Of a stretch of 64,000 bases of DNA, positions 10,853 through 20,222 are shown piece after piece. The first letter of the stretch is position 1, and the number at the start of each line of letters is the position of its first letter. A program made the translations under genes and the position numbers. The notes beneath the pieces are model-generated. The model worked only from the letters and a program-made list of their open reading frames with translations, had not been told where the DNA came from and did not search any database. Origin of the DNA: Thiohalomonas denitrificans (lineage in GTDB: Bacteria; Pseudomonadota; Gammaproteobacteria; Thiohalomonadales; Thiohalomonadaceae). The stretch covers positions 50,661 to 114,660 of the forward strand of contig NZ_JAENYR010000001.1 in NCBI RefSeq assembly GCF_016841685.1, in the 5' to 3' direction.

Positions 10853-11341
10853 TCACTTGTCGAGCTGATCGAGTAGCTCTGTCGTTACCTGGTCGAAGCG
10901 CACAACGGCATCACCGCCGTGGTCGGCCATAAAGTCCCTCGCATCGGCCTCGCTGGGGTGTGGGACAAGTTCGTGTCCCATCGGCCCAAGCACGTCGGAG
11001 CCGATGACGTAGTAGGCGCTGCGGGCATCGATCCTGGCAAGATCGTAGTAGTCGGTCACCGCAATGGCGCTGATATCTGCAGCGGTATGGCCAGGTGCGT
11101 ATTTGGGAAGGTCCAGGAGGTACTTGAACAGGTCCTTGGCACCATCGAAGTGGTGGGCATGCTCGTCCTGGTAAACCACAGTGGCCGCCCATTCGGGGTA
11201 CTTGGCCACGAACATACCGCACACCGGGCAGGTGTCGGTCGGCTCGGGATCAGGTACTTCCAGTGTCCCGGCGAGCAGGAGTGGAGTGGTGAGGCAGAGT
11301 GCCAGGAAAACGCCTGCCAAAGTTACAGGATGTCTATGCAC
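10853..11341 (-). CDS. NosL-family periplasmic protein
   Basis: A 162-aa protein with an N-terminal signal or anchor (about residues 6-25), then TCPVCGMFVAKYPEW (Cys38, Cys41, Met43) and a C-terminal GPMGHELVPHPSEADA. The CxxCGM motif and the GPMG block are the signature of NosL, a Cu(I)-binding chaperone first known from nitrous oxide reductase maturation. There is no nosZ here. The gene is last in a leftward operon and lies 45 bases after a second NosL-like gene. A role in delivering copper to an envelope enzyme is an inference from the family. Confidence 0.85.
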   Translation of the reverse strand: MHRHPVTLAGVFLALCLTTPLLLAGTLEVPDPEPTDTCPVCGMFVAKYPEWAATVVYQDEHAHHFDGAKDLFKYLLDLPKYAPGHTAADISAIAVTDYYDLARIDARSAYYVIGSDVLGPMGHELVPHPSEADARDFMADHGGDAVVRFDQVTTELLDQLDK

Positions 11342-11386
11342 GTACAGGTCTCCTTGGGAGCGAAGCCGTGGCTTCGCTCCTGATAG

Positions 11387-11983
11387 CTACTTGTTTTTCA
11401 TTTTTGCCCGCCGTTCGGCACGGCGTTTTCGAATCATCATGGTGTCCTTGGCCATGTCCAGGTAGGCTGCGGTCAACGCTGTGTCGAAGTCACCCAGTTC
11501 ACCGCCATGCTCCTTTTGGGCCGCTTCGGCCTGCCGGCGTTGGCCGTAGGCCAGCTTGCTGCGTCCGCTCATCGTCCCCTTCTGACTGCTGCCGATGAGG
11601 TAGGTAGCCTCTTCCACGTTTACCAACGGTTTAATCTCATCGCTGCCAGCGTAGTCACCCGCATATATCGCCTTTGGGCCCCTGTCGATGTTGAGGCTCA
11701 AACTGATCGCGGCACAGTGAAGTGAGCAAGTGCCATCCACGAGGTCATCTTCATAGTGGACCAGGTGGCGCGTGTGGCTGAACATGGTTCGGTCCATTCC
11801 GCAATAGGGGCACTTGGGATATTTCTGCAGTTCGTTTTCCCGGGGGTTGGGATCCTTGGGCGTTTTCGGAGTGAACTGCAGAGGCGTTCCGTCCGTTGGG
11901 GCAGCCGTAGACGTGGCGGGGATGCCGATCGCCAGCAGGGCGCCGACACCAGCCATACTCTGCAACAGGTTACGTCGTTTCAT
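11387..11983 (-). CDS. NosL-family protein with Tat-like signal
   Basis: The start at 11983 (MKRRNLLQSMAGVGALLAIG) is preferred: a GAGGAG ribosome site lies just upstream and it places a twin-arginine-like signal at the N-terminus. The 198-aa product carries KCPYCGMDRTMF (Cys58, Cys61, Met63) and a second Cys pair in DGTCSLHCAAI (Cys86, Cys90), then EATYLIGS and a long basic helical tail. The tail and second Cys pair distinguish it from the neighbouring 162-aa NosL. The pair suggests two linked metal-handling steps. Tat export would be consistent with a folded or metal-loaded protein. Confidence 0.8.
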   Translation of the reverse strand: MKRRNLLQSMAGVGALLAIGIPATSTAAPTDGTPLQFTPKTPKDPNPRENELQKYPKCPYCGMDRTMFSHTRHLVHYEDDLVDGTCSLHCAAISLSLNIDRGPKAIYAGDYAGSDEIKPLVNVEEATYLIGSSQKGTMSGRSKLAYGQRRQAEAAQKEHGGELGDFDTALTAAYLDMAKDTMMIRKRRAERRAKMKNK

Positions 11984-12069
11984 CTTCGCTCTCCTCGAGT
12001 GCATGACCTCTCTGTAATGAGAGGATTAGAAAAAAGGTAGTCGTATGGGGCTGCGGATAACCTTTTCCT

Positions 12070-12567
12070 CTACAGCAGCGGCTCTACCATCTGAGAAAAC
12101 GTGACCGCATCCGACTCGCCGATGATCTTTCCGCGCACCAGGCCTTTCCTGTCGACCAGGAACGTCACCGGTAGGGCAATTACTCCGTAGTCGCGGGATA
12201 CCACACCGTCGCTGTCGAGCAGAGTGTCATACGAGTACCCGATCTGCTCGGCGGTACGTGCAACCCGGTCGCGTTCCTGCTCCACATTGATCGCCAGCAG
12301 GCGCAAGCCGCGTGGCGCCAGGCGCTGGTATTCAGGTTCGAGTTCGCGCATCTCCTTTTTGCAGAAGCGGCACCAATCGGCCCAGAAGCGAATAGCGACT
12401 ACCTCCCCGCGCAGGTCCGCCAGACGCACTCGTCCACCATCCAGATGTGCCAACTCAAAGCCGGGGGCCGGCTTGCCATTGGGCACCAGCGGACGCTCAC
12501 CGTTGCAGCCCGCGATGAGGAGCGCGACGGCAACCATCGACAGAAGGATCCAGAATCGTCTCACCAT
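12070..12567 (-). CDS. TlpA-like thioredoxin-fold lipoprotein
   Basis: Start at 12567 (MVRRFWILLS). The ATG overlaps the stop of the upstream membrane gene by one base, indicating translational coupling. The lipobox LLIAGC gives Cys21. The thioredoxin fold follows with FWADWCRFCKKEM, an active-site pair Cys66/Cys69, and a cis-Pro loop in ALPVTFLVDRKG. The family works as periplasmic thiol-disulfide oxidoreductases in cytochrome c or copper-site assembly. Its place between a Cys-rich membrane protein and two NosL proteins fits reduction of Cys ligands before metal loading, but that is an inference. Confidence 0.88.
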   Translation of the reverse strand: MVRRFWILLSMVAVALLIAGCNGERPLVPNGKPAPGFELAHLDGGRVRLADLRGEVVAIRFWADWCRFCKKEMRELEPEYQRLAPRGLRLLAINVEQERDRVARTAEQIGYSYDTLLDSDGVVSRDYGVIALPVTFLVDRKGLVRGKIIGESDAVTFSQMVEPLL

Positions 12568-13568
12568 TATTCCCCCAGCAGGATCAGGTTGGAGCGCCAG
12601 GTGAACCATATCGCCTGGAGCATGAAGAGGGTGAACAGAAGAGTTGCTGTCCAGGCGAGCCGTGGCGCTACCCCGGCCAGCACTGCACGCACGCTGGCGG
12701 CCTTCGCAAAGGCGCTGGTAATGCCGAGTCCGACTGCCAGCGTAGTGGCGGTGAACAGCGGCAGATAGAGCCCGTACCCGAGATAGCCATACTCGGATTT
12801 CAACAGACAGAAGGGGCAGTGATGATGCGGGTGTTCATAGACGTAGAGCGAGATGAAGGCGATCACCGCCGCAATGGAGACGGGAAATGCGATCGCGCTC
12901 AGTCCGGCGAACAGCAGGGCGCCACGGCCTCGCAGGGCGTACCAGGCACCCGCCAAAATCGTCAGACCGAGCACTGTATAGAAGGTGCCCATGGCAGGTA
13001 GTGGCGGCAGTCCGGCCAGGTCGGCGGTTACCGCCGGTTCCCCCGCACTGAACAGGCTGCCGCAGCAGGAAGTGATCACATCGGCGTCAAGGCCGGTGAA
13101 GAAGGCGAGCTGTGCCCCGGCCGCAGCCAGAGCCAACGGCACGATCAGCAGCACCAGTGCGTACTTCACCCGAATCAGCGGATAGTCGTAGGCGCGGCTG
13201 TCGATGTAGTTCATCACCAGCCAGGTCCCGGCAAGGAGAAACAGTCCCATGCGCAGCAGGAGCGCAGAAAAACCCCAGGCGTTGGCATTGAGCGTGCCGA
13301 CTGCGCACATCGCTCCGACGAACTGCACGGCAAGGTGATCGGTGGTGAAGACGAATAGCAGCAGTGTCAGGATTTGCGCAATGAACACCAGGGCGAGCCC
13401 GGTGGTCACCAGATAGGTGTGCTCTTCCAACCGGATCTGCTGCGCGCTGCCACTTTGAAGGTCCCAGCGGCGCAGTATCCGAATAGCGAAGAGACCTGCA
13501 GGCACCAGAAGCAGCAGGCTCAGACCATCGGCCAACAGCAGTGCGATAATCGCCGGTTGAAACAGCAC
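12567..13568 (-). CDS. polytopic membrane protein with HPHHHCPFC motif
   Basis: A 333-aa protein with about eight hydrophobic segments spread over its length. GTG start at 13568, one base after the stop of the ABC ATPase gene. Notable motifs are a vicinal cysteine pair in TSCCGSLF (Cys168-Cys169) and YEHPHHHCPFCLLK near residue 245 (four His, then Cys251 and Cys254). The latter looks like a metal- or redox-active site at a membrane surface. I do not recognise a named family. The tight coupling on both sides (ATPase before, TlpA after) argues that all three work together, perhaps in thiol or metal transfer across the inner membrane. Confidence 0.8.
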   Translation of the reverse strand: MLFQPAIIALLLADGLSLLLLVPAGLFAIRILRRWDLQSGSAQQIRLEEHTYLVTTGLALVFIAQILTLLLFVFTTDHLAVQFVGAMCAVGTLNANAWGFSALLLRMGLFLLAGTWLVMNYIDSRAYDYPLIRVKYALVLLIVPLALAAAGAQLAFFTGLDADVITSCCGSLFSAGEPAVTADLAGLPPLPAMGTFYTVLGLTILAGAWYALRGRGALLFAGLSAIAFPVSIAAVIAFISLYVYEHPHHHCPFCLLKSEYGYLGYGLYLPLFTATTLAVGLGITSAFAKAASVRAVLAGVAPRLAWTATLLFTLFMLQAIWFTWRSNLILLGE

Positions 13569-13569
13569 G

Positions 13570-14244
13570 TCAGACCACCCGGCCGTCGCGCATGGCTACC
13601 ACCCGGTCGACCACTCCAGCTCCGGTGATCAGAGGGTCGTGGCTGGTCAGCAGTACCGTACGGCCCTGGCTCCGTAACTCGGCGACAATATCGAGGAAGG
13701 CGGCGGAGAGATGAGAGTCGAGGTTGGCGGTGGGCTCGTCGGCAATCACCACGGATGGGTCATTGATCAGGGCACGCGCAATGGCGGCGCGCTGGGCCTC
13801 ACCCCCCGAGAGCCACTCCACCCGTGCCTCCGCCCGGTGTCCAAGGCGCAGGTGCGTAAGCAGTTCCATGGCGCGCCCGTGCAGGGTGGAATAGTGCGGC
13901 CCGAGCGGATAGGCCGGGAGCATCACGTTCTCCAGCACGGAGAGTCCACGGATCAGGTTGAACTGCTGAAAAACGAAACCGAAGGTGCGTCGGCGCAGCT
14001 CGGTCAGGAACCGCTCCGGCAGACCCGATACACTCTCCCCCCCCAGGTGTACCCGCCCCTCGGTAGGGCGTGCCAGGCAGCCGATGAGGGTCAGTAAAGT
14101 GGTTTTTCCGGAGCCGCTCGGTCCGGTCAGCACCGTGATTCGCCCCGGTTCGATCTCCAGGTCCACCCCGTCCACCGCGAGAAATTCGTTGGGCCGCCCC
14201 TCGTTGAAGGCCTTGCGCACCGCATAAAGCTCAATGGCACTCAT
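13570..14244 (-). CDS. ABC transporter ATP-binding protein (MacB/LolD type)
   Basis: A 224-aa ATPase with Walker [13 protein letters not shown]-loop FVFQQFNLI, signature LSGGEAQRAAIARAL, Walker B VVIADEPTANLDSH and the switch His in LTSHD. The family couples ATP hydrolysis to FtsX-type permeases that act on periplasmic or lipid-linked substrates rather than pumping across the membrane in the usual way. Its start overlaps the permease stop by 4 bases (ATGA type). With only one permease gene in the operon, a homodimeric permease is expected. Confidence 0.93.
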   Translation of the reverse strand: MSAIELYAVRKAFNEGRPNEFLAVDGVDLEIEPGRITVLTGPSGSGKTTLLTLIGCLARPTEGRVHLGGESVSGLPERFLTELRRRTFGFVFQQFNLIRGLSVLENVMLPAYPLGPHYSTLHGRAMELLTHLRLGHRAEARVEWLSGGEAQRAAIARALINDPSVVIADEPTANLDSHLSAAFLDIVAELRSQGRTVLLTSHDPLITGAGVVDRVVAMRDGRVV

Positions 14245-15371
14245 CGCATCACCACGTCCGGATGGGTCACCGCCGCTCGCCAGACGGGCACCAGGGTGGA
14301 GGCGGTATAGGGAAACACCGTAATCACGAACAGGCTGGTGAGCTGAAGTCCGTCTACCGCAGGGGTCAGTTCAAAGTTCGGGTAGAGCACCGCCCAACCT
14401 TTCAGGGCCGGGGCCAGGAGCGCGGCCGAGGTTCCGAATACGTGCCAGTAGGCGAGGGTGAAGCCGAGCAGGAACGCCAGCATGGAGAGCAGCCCCCCCT
14501 CCCACAATTTCATCTTGAGCACGTCACCCGTCCCCCAACCCACGGCTTTCAGAATACCGATCTCCCGGCGTTCGTCCGCCGAAAGGCCCGAGGCCTTCTC
14601 CCAGGCGAGAATGGCGAAGGCAAGCAGTGCCCCGGCCAGCAACACCAAAACCATCCCCTCGCGCCAGTCGAACAGCGATGCATAGGTACGCTGCATCTCT
14701 TCACGCAGGATTGGCCGCGTATCGGGCAGTGCGCTGACCACCTTCTCTGCTACGGTCCGCACCTCTTTGGGATTAGCCACGGTGAGCGTAATGTCCGTAA
14801 ATTTTCCGGGTGGGATTCCGAAGAAACCACGGAAATCGGCTTCCGAGAGCAGCACAAGGTCTGCAGCGACAATAGCGGATTCGTGTGGCAGCACCTCCGC
14901 TACGCGGAAGGGATAGAGAGTTTCGCCGGCACCGCGGAAAGCGAGCACATCGCCTGTCTCGGAGCCGCGGGCGCGGGCGATCGCGTCACCTATGACAATG
15001 GATCCGGGATCAATATCCCGCTCGGGCGGCACCATGAAGGTGTAGTTGGCGTTGACGGTCGAATCATAGAAGTAGCCCCAAAGCCGCCCCTCCAGCCGGC
15101 GTACGCCACGGATCCCGCGCAGCGGCTCCAAATAGTCGGCAGGGATGAGGTCATGACGACCAGCCACCATCCGCTGCACCACCAGCTCCGGTGCCTCCTT
15201 GAGCAGCACTGAGGCTTCCTGCTTCAGGGCGTTGCTGTAGAGCATCACCGAAGCAAGCAGGAATACAATGGTGGTATAGACCGCGAGCAGGCCCACGTTC
15301 TTGGCCCGACGCCGCAGCATCGCAGCGACGGTGTAGTCAATCAGGTAACGTTGTTTAGCGAACCAGTGCAT
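14241..15371 (-). CDS. FtsX/MacB-type ABC permease
   Basis: A 376-aa protein with one N-terminal transmembrane helix (about residues 25-45), a large periplasmic domain (about 50-225), and three C-terminal helices (about 235-260, 285-310, 345-370). This is the layout of FtsX-like permeases. Motifs such as SADERREIGILKAVGWGTGD are typical of the coupling region. It pairs with the ATPase gene at 13570-14244. Its start lies inside the end of the small anchored protein gene (17-base overlap). The substrate is unknown. The NosL/TlpA context suggests envelope metal or redox maturation. Confidence 0.9.
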   Translation of the reverse strand: MHWFAKQRYLIDYTVAAMLRRRAKNVGLLAVYTTIVFLLASVMLYSNALKQEASVLLKEAPELVVQRMVAGRHDLIPADYLEPLRGIRGVRRLEGRLWGYFYDSTVNANYTFMVPPERDIDPGSIVIGDAIARARGSETGDVLAFRGAGETLYPFRVAEVLPHESAIVAADLVLLSEADFRGFFGIPPGKFTDITLTVANPKEVRTVAEKVVSALPDTRPILREEMQRTYASLFDWREGMVLVLLAGALLAFAILAWEKASGLSADERREIGILKAVGWGTGDVLKMKLWEGGLLSMLAFLLGFTLAYWHVFGTSAALLAPALKGWAVLYPNFELTPAVDGLQLTSLFVITVFPYTASTLVPVWRAAVTHPDVVMR

Positions 15372-15729
15372 GATCAGTCAGGTGCCTGGGTGGCCCGACC
15401 AGTGAGCCGGAGGGAAAATGTTCCAGAGCGAGAGGGTGGTCCTGAAACGGCGTGTGCAGATCGGCCTGCGAGGGATGGCGGGTGTAGCGCGCCTCGGTGA
15501 ACAGGCACAGGTCGGTAAGGCGGAGCTCCCGTACCAGTTCGACTGCGGCTTGGGGTGCGGCTGCTTCCTGCCACAAATGGCAGCCAGCATGGAGCATGCT
15601 GCCAATGAAGACAGCAATTACCAACGCCAGCAGTGCCAGAACCGGTTCGCTCGGACGAACCGGGCGACCCCTGATGTGGTTGAGCTTTGACAGCAAGTGG
15701 GGGACTCCAATCCATTTGCGCCCGAACAT
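15355..15729 (-). CDS. small membrane-anchored protein of the NosL/ABC operon
   Basis: A 124-aa protein with one transmembrane segment (about residues 29-47, ending near Cys50) and a C-terminal periplasmic part with LRLTDLCLFTEARYTRHPSQ, then DHPLALEHFPSGSL. This reads as a conserved protein rather than a shadow frame, and its end overlaps the permease start by 17 bases. I do not recognise a family name. As first gene of the operon it could be a receptor or tether for the transporter. Other frames on the same stretch lack comparable order. Confidence 0.65.
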   Translation of the reverse strand: MFGRKWIGVPHLLSKLNHIRGRPVRPSEPVLALLALVIAVFIGSMLHAGCHLWQEAAAPQAAVELVRELRLTDLCLFTEARYTRHPSQADLHTPFQDHPLALEHFPSGSLVGPPRHLTDHALVR

Positions 15730-16002
15730 CCAGTAGGTATACGGATATCGCGGGGGAAGGCAAGCTTTTGGACGCTGTACTCAATCAAAAGTTCGTGACC
15801 CGCATCGGTATCTGCCAACCAAGGCAGGTCCAAATGGACAGAGCATTTTTCGTGCCAAAGTGGAACTGACCACGAAGGGCGTGCGCTTCGTACGTTCCCC
15901 CCGTAATGACGGTGAGCTCGGGGGGATCAGCTTTCACGACGACGTTACGAGGTTTGCATCCTTGGCGCCTCTGCGAGAGAAAATCGTTCTCGCGTGGCCC
16001 TG
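15730..16002. other. intergenic region between the NosL/ABC operon and ftsH
   Basis: About 270 bases between two leftward units. It should hold the promoter of the NosL/ABC operon and the end of the ftsH transcript. The hairpin GCGAGA...TCTCGC near 15972-15994 could close the ftsH transcript but has no following T-run. No gene is supported here. Confidence 0.35.
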
Positions 16003-17916
16003 TCAGGCCGCTTTCTCTGCGTCTTTGAATAGTTGGTTTACTTGAGGTGCTCCAAGGGTTTCATGTTCGAGTAACGCCTGGGCAAGGACGTCGAGCTTGT
16101 GGCGGTTTTTCTTCAGCGTATCCAATGCATAATTCTCGAATGCTTCCAGGGTCTTGCGGATTTCCTTGTCGATGATCTGCGCGGTCTGTTCCGAGAAGTC
16201 GGGTGGCTGTGCCATCTCGCGTCCGAGAAAGACGTGCTCCTCGCCTCTCGGAAACGAAGCCGGGCCGATGACCTCGCTCATGCCCCACTGGGAGATCATG
16301 CGGCGCACCAGACGGGTGGCCTGGGCGAGGTCCGCTTCGGCGCCTGAAGTCACCTCCCCGAAGACGGTTTTTTCTGCCACCCGGCCTCCCAGCATTACGG
16401 CGACACGGTCCTTCAGGTAACTGAACTTGACGTTGTGGCGCTCTTCCTCGGGTAGCTGTTCCGTGGCGCCCAGCGCCCGTCCGCGGGGAATGATGGTCAC
16501 CTTGTCCAGCGGGTCGGCTTGGGGTAACTCCCAAGCGAGCACCGCGTGGCCGGCCTCGTGATAGGCGACCAGTTTGCGCTCATCCTCGTTGAGCAACCCT
16601 TCGCGCTCCTCGCCCAGTATGATCTTGTCGCGAGCACGATTGATATGGGCCATCGACACGGTGTCATTTCCGTCACGCCCGGCGAGCAGGGCGGCTTCAT
16701 TGACCAGGTTCTCAAGGTCGGCCCCGGAAAAACCCACCGTGCGCTGTGCAATCAATTCGAGGTCGACATCCTCATCGAGCGGCATTTTTCGGGTGTGCAC
16801 GCTGAGGACCTGCTTTCGCGCCTCTTTGCGTGGCAGATCGAGGACTACCTTGCGATCGAAACGGCCGGGGCGCAGCAGAGCCCGGTCCAGGACATCGGGG
16901 CGATTGGTGGCTGCCAGCACCACCACCTGTTCATGGGGCTGAAAGCCATCCATCTCGGCCAGGATTTGGTTCAGGGTCTGTTCGCGCTCATCATGCCCGC
17001 CGCCTACACCGGTGCCACGGGAACGGCCCACGGAATCGAGTTCGTCGATGAAAATGATGGAGGGTGCTTCCTGTTTGGCATCCTTGAACATGTCACGCAC
17101 GCGGGCGGCACCGACCCCGACGAACATCTCGATGAATTCCGAGGCGCTTATACTGTAAAATGGTGCCCCAGCCTCACCGGCAACGGCTTTGGCCAACAGG
17201 GTCTTGCCGGTACCTGGGGGACCCATCAACAGAATCCCTTTGGGGATCTTTGCCCCAAGGCGACGATAGCGCGTGGGATCCCGCAGATACTCGATGATTT
17301 CACGTAGATCCATCTTGGCGTTTTCGAGTCCCGCCACATCGTTGAAGCGCACGTTCGTCGTGCCTTCGCGGAACCGGCGGGCCTTGGACTTGCCGAAGCT
17401 GAACATGCCGTCGCGGCCACCGGCCCCTCCCATGCGTTCCTGCATTCGGCTCCAGGCCCACCAGAAAAGGGCGATGATCAGGATCCAGGGCAGTATTCCG
17501 ATGAGGGCCGACGCCCACCAGGGGGTCTCGGCGCTCTCGGCGTGAACGGTTACGTTGTTTTGTTCCAGAAGCGGGATCAGATCGGGATCTTCGATCGAAG
17601 GTAGGGTGGTGGTAAACCCCTGAGGCTCCTCCGGCCGGGGCGCCGGTTCCAGATCCTGGTCCGTCGGCTGTTCGGGCTGCACATAGCGGCCACGGATTTC
17701 CTGGCCTTCGATGGTGACTTCGGCGACGCGCCCTTCACGCACTGCCTGCTTGAATTCGGTATAGGCCAGGGACTCGGTGACCAAGGGTCCGGTGGTGGTG
17801 TTCGCCCAGTAGAGAAACAGTCCGGAAACCACCAGGATCCAGAGGAGATAGCGCCAGTAGAAATTGCGCCTCCCGTCGGCACCGGGTCCGCGCTGCGGCC
17901 TGTTCGGCTTTTCCAT
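16003..17916 (-). CDS. ftsH: ATP-dependent zinc metalloprotease FtsH
   Basis: A membrane-anchored AAA+ protease for quality control of membrane and regulatory proteins. At 637 aa it has two transmembrane segments (about residues 22-38 and 135-155) flanking a periplasmic domain. Walker A GPPGTGKT lies at 232-239, Walker B IIFIDE at 287-292, the second region of homology near 340-360, and the zinc motif HEAGH at 453-457. The locus is not the common rrmJ-ftsH-folP arrangement, and the periplasmic domain includes a Pro/Glu-rich stretch ([10 protein letters not shown]). This may therefore be a second, accessory FtsH. All catalytic motifs look intact. Confidence 0.95.
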   Translation of the reverse strand: MEKPNRPQRGPGADGRRNFYWRYLLWILVVSGLFLYWANTTTGPLVTESLAYTEFKQAVREGRVAEVTIEGQEIRGRYVQPEQPTDQDLEPAPRPEEPQGFTTTLPSIEDPDLIPLLEQNNVTVHAESAETPWWASALIGILPWILIIALFWWAWSRMQERMGGAGGRDGMFSFGKSKARRFREGTTNVRFNDVAGLENAKMDLREIIEYLRDPTRYRRLGAKIPKGILLMGPPGTGKTLLAKAVAGEAGAPFYSISASEFIEMFVGVGAARVRDMFKDAKQEAPSIIFIDELDSVGRSRGTGVGGGHDEREQTLNQILAEMDGFQPHEQVVVLAATNRPDVLDRALLRPGRFDRKVVLDLPRKEARKQVLSVHTRKMPLDEDVDLELIAQRTVGFSGADLENLVNEAALLAGRDGNDTVSMAHINRARDKIILGEEREGLLNEDERKLVAYHEAGHAVLAWELPQADPLDKVTIIPRGRALGATEQLPEEERHNVKFSYLKDRVAVMLGGRVAEKTVFGEVTSGAEADLAQATRLVRRMISQWGMSEVIGPASFPRGEEHVFLGREMAQPPDFSEQTAQIIDKEIRKTLEAFENYALDTLKKNRHKLDVLAQALLEHETLGAPQVNQLFKDAEKAA

Positions 17917-18073
17917 GATGAAGTCTGTTCCCTCAGGGTCGATGTGACCGCGGATAGCCAGCCTCGTTTTGCCGTAATTATAGCCGCTGACTTTTACTGC
18001 GCTGTTTGTGCAAAGGGCTGTAAAAGGCAGGTTTGCTACCCTTCAGAGATGGCAAGCCCACCCGGTTGTTTTC

Positions 18074-20221
18074 ATGGGAATTGAAAAGATTTTGATCCCC
18101 GGCAGCAATTGCTGGCGGGTCGATCGGGCGCACCGTGCCGCCTATCTGGTCGAAGGCGCGGAATACTTTGCGGCTTTTCGCGAGGCGGTTCAGCACGCCC
18201 GGCATCGCATCCTGATTCTCGGCTGGGATATCGATTCCAACCTTCGGCTGATTCGGGGCGAACATGGCGATGGGGGTCCGCTTGGTGAGTTTCTGAACGA
18301 TGTTGTATCAAGCCGTCCCGAACTCGAGGCGCATATCCTGATCTGGGACTTCGCCATGATCTATGCCATTGAGCGCGAGTGGCTTCCCGTCTACCGGCTT
18401 GGCTGGAAAACCCATCGGCGGCTGCATTTCCACCTCGATGATGAACATCCGCTGGGAGGGTCCCACCACCAGAAGATTGTGGTGATCGATGACGCGGTCG
18501 CATTCGCGGGCGGAATGGACCTGGGCAAGTGGCGCTGGGACACCTCCGAGCATCGTCCGGACGATCCCCGCCGCGTCGATGCGGTGGGTAATCGCTATTT
18601 GCCCTACCACGATCTGCAAATGGTCGTTGATGGTCCCGCGGCCGCTGCCTTGGGGCAGCTGGCGCGCCGGCGCTGGGAGCGTGCCACCGGGCAGTCGCTG
18701 CCGGGACCGGAGCCGAAAGGCGACCCATGGCCCGAATCGGTGATCCCCGATTGGTTGGAAGTGGATGTCGGCATCGCCCGCACCGAACCACGCTACCGGG
18801 ATCGGTCGCAGGTTCGTGAAGTCGAACGGCTCTATCTCGACGTCATTGCCGCGGCCAAGCGGTACCTGTACATCGAGAACCAGTATCTCACCGCAAAGGT
18901 GATCCGCGATGCCCTGGCTGCTCGGCTACAGGAGCCGGATGGCCCCGAAATGGTTATCGTGGTGCCGTTAAAAACCGGGGGATGGTTGGAACAGAATACG
19001 ATGGACGTTCGTCGTCGCGCATTGATTGCGCATTTGCGCCAGGCGGACCGTTATGGACGTTTGCGCATCGTCTATCCCGATGTGCCCGGGCTGGCCCCGG
19101 ACCACATCAGCGTCCACTCCAAACTGATGATTGTCGACGACGTCTTCCTGCGCATCGGCTCCTCCAATCTCAATAATCGATCCATGGGCCTCGACTCCGA
19201 GTGTGATCTGGCGATCGCCGCCGATGGCGAACCGCACCATTCGAAGGGCATTGTGGAATTGCGTAACCGTTTGCTCGCGGAGCACCTCGGCGTGGGCCCG
19301 GACGAAGTACAGGCCCGGTTCACCACGACCGGTTCACTGCTGGCGACGGTCGACACACTCTCCGGGAAAAAGCGAACGCTAAAAGAACTCAATGACCAAT
19401 CTCATCTCGACCCGGAGTTGGAGGCGCTCGTCAACAGCATCGATCTGGTCGACCCCGAAGCGCCGGTGGAGCCACAAGAGCTGGCGGAGCGGGTGCTTCC
19501 GGAAGAGCAGGGGCGTCCCGCGAGCCGGGGGTTGTGGTCTGTCATTGTCAGCCTGGTGGTGCTATTTGGGCTCGCCGCGGCCTGGCGCTGGACGCCACTG
19601 GGTGAGTGGCTCGATCTGGAGAGGATGATCGGGACGTTGGGCGCCATTCAAGAGCATCCGTGGGCTCCTGCTCTGGTCTTGGCTGCTTACGTGATCGGTG
19701 GGATTCTGGTGATTCCCATCACCTTTATGGTGGCCGTTACGGCGATCGGGTTTGGTCCGCTCTGGGGATTCATCTACGGCCTTTTGGGCTCGCTGTTGAG
19801 TGCCACGGTTACGTTCGGTATCGGCCACTTCATGGGCCGCAACACCATTCGTAGGGTGGCAGGGAGCCGCCTGAATCGCCTGAGCCAACGTCTTGCCGAA
19901 CGAGGGCTGTTGGCCGTGATCACCGTGCGTGTTCTGCCGGTGGCGCCATTTACGGTGGTCAATCTCGTTGCCGGTGTCTCCCACATCCGCTTCAAGACCT
20001 ACCTATTGGGAACCTTGTTGGGTATGGCTCCCGGCATCGCCGGCATGGTGATCTTTATAGATCGTCTGATCGCGGCCATTCGGGAACCCGGTTTCTCCAA
20101 TTTCGCCATCGCCATCGTGGTCATCGTTGCCCTGGTTGGCGTTGCCATGCTGTTGCGTCGCTGGGTGCTGCAGCGCCGGGCGGCGCGACAGGAAACGGAA
20201 GCCAGGACTGACCGGGTTTAA
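18074..20221 (+). CDS. phospholipase D-like protein fused to a VTT/DedA-type membrane domain
   Basis: The ATG at 18074 (MGIEKILIPGSNCWRV) gives 715 aa. A GTG at 18008 would add 22 residues without family resemblance. Two HKD motifs are present: HQKIVVIDD (His132, Lys134, Asp139), and HSKLMIVDD followed by GSSNLNNRS near residues 355-375. This makes a complete phosphatidyltransferase/phospholipase site. The C-terminal 200 residues hold about five hydrophobic segments with the VTT/SNARE-associated pattern (FGPLWGFIYGLLGSLLSA, VLPVAPFTVVNLVAG). The likely role is cardiolipin-like phospholipid synthesis or remodelling at the inner membrane. The next gene begins 2 bases after its stop. Confidence 0.88.
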   Translation: MGIEKILIPGSNCWRVDRAHRAAYLVEGAEYFAAFREAVQHARHRILILGWDIDSNLRLIRGEHGDGGPLGEFLNDVVSSRPELEAHILIWDFAMIYAIEREWLPVYRLGWKTHRRLHFHLDDEHPLGGSHHQKIVVIDDAVAFAGGMDLGKWRWDTSEHRPDDPRRVDAVGNRYLPYHDLQMVVDGPAAAALGQLARRRWERATGQSLPGPEPKGDPWPESVIPDWLEVDVGIARTEPRYRDRSQVREVERLYLDVIAAAKRYLYIENQYLTAKVIRDALAARLQEPDGPEMVIVVPLKTGGWLEQNTMDVRRRALIAHLRQADRYGRLRIVYPDVPGLAPDHISVHSKLMIVDDVFLRIGSSNLNNRSMGLDSECDLAIAADGEPHHSKGIVELRNRLLAEHLGVGPDEVQARFTTTGSLLATVDTLSGKKRTLKELNDQSHLDPELEALVNSIDLVDPEAPVEPQELAERVLPEEQGRPASRGLWSVIVSLVVLFGLAAAWRWTPLGEWLDLERMIGTLGAIQEHPWAPALVLAAYVIGGILVIPITFMVAVTAIGFGPLWGFIYGLLGSLLSATVTFGIGHFMGRNTIRRVAGSRLNRLSQRLAERGLLAVITVRVLPVAPFTVVNLVAGVSHIRFKTYLLGTLLGMAPGIAGMVIFIDRLIAAIREPGFSNFAIAIVVIVALVGVAMLLRRWVLQRRAARQETEARTDRV

Positions 20222-20222
20222 A

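Noticed and set aside
15618..15833. 71-codon minus-strand frame starting upstream of the small anchored protein
   Set aside because: Its first part looks protein-like, but it is out of frame with the better-supported 124-aa gene and its second half is a shadow of it.
15860..16000. possible CRISPR or tandem repeat in the gap before ftsH
   Set aside because: No regularly spaced repeat units, only one short GCGAGA/TCTCGC stem.
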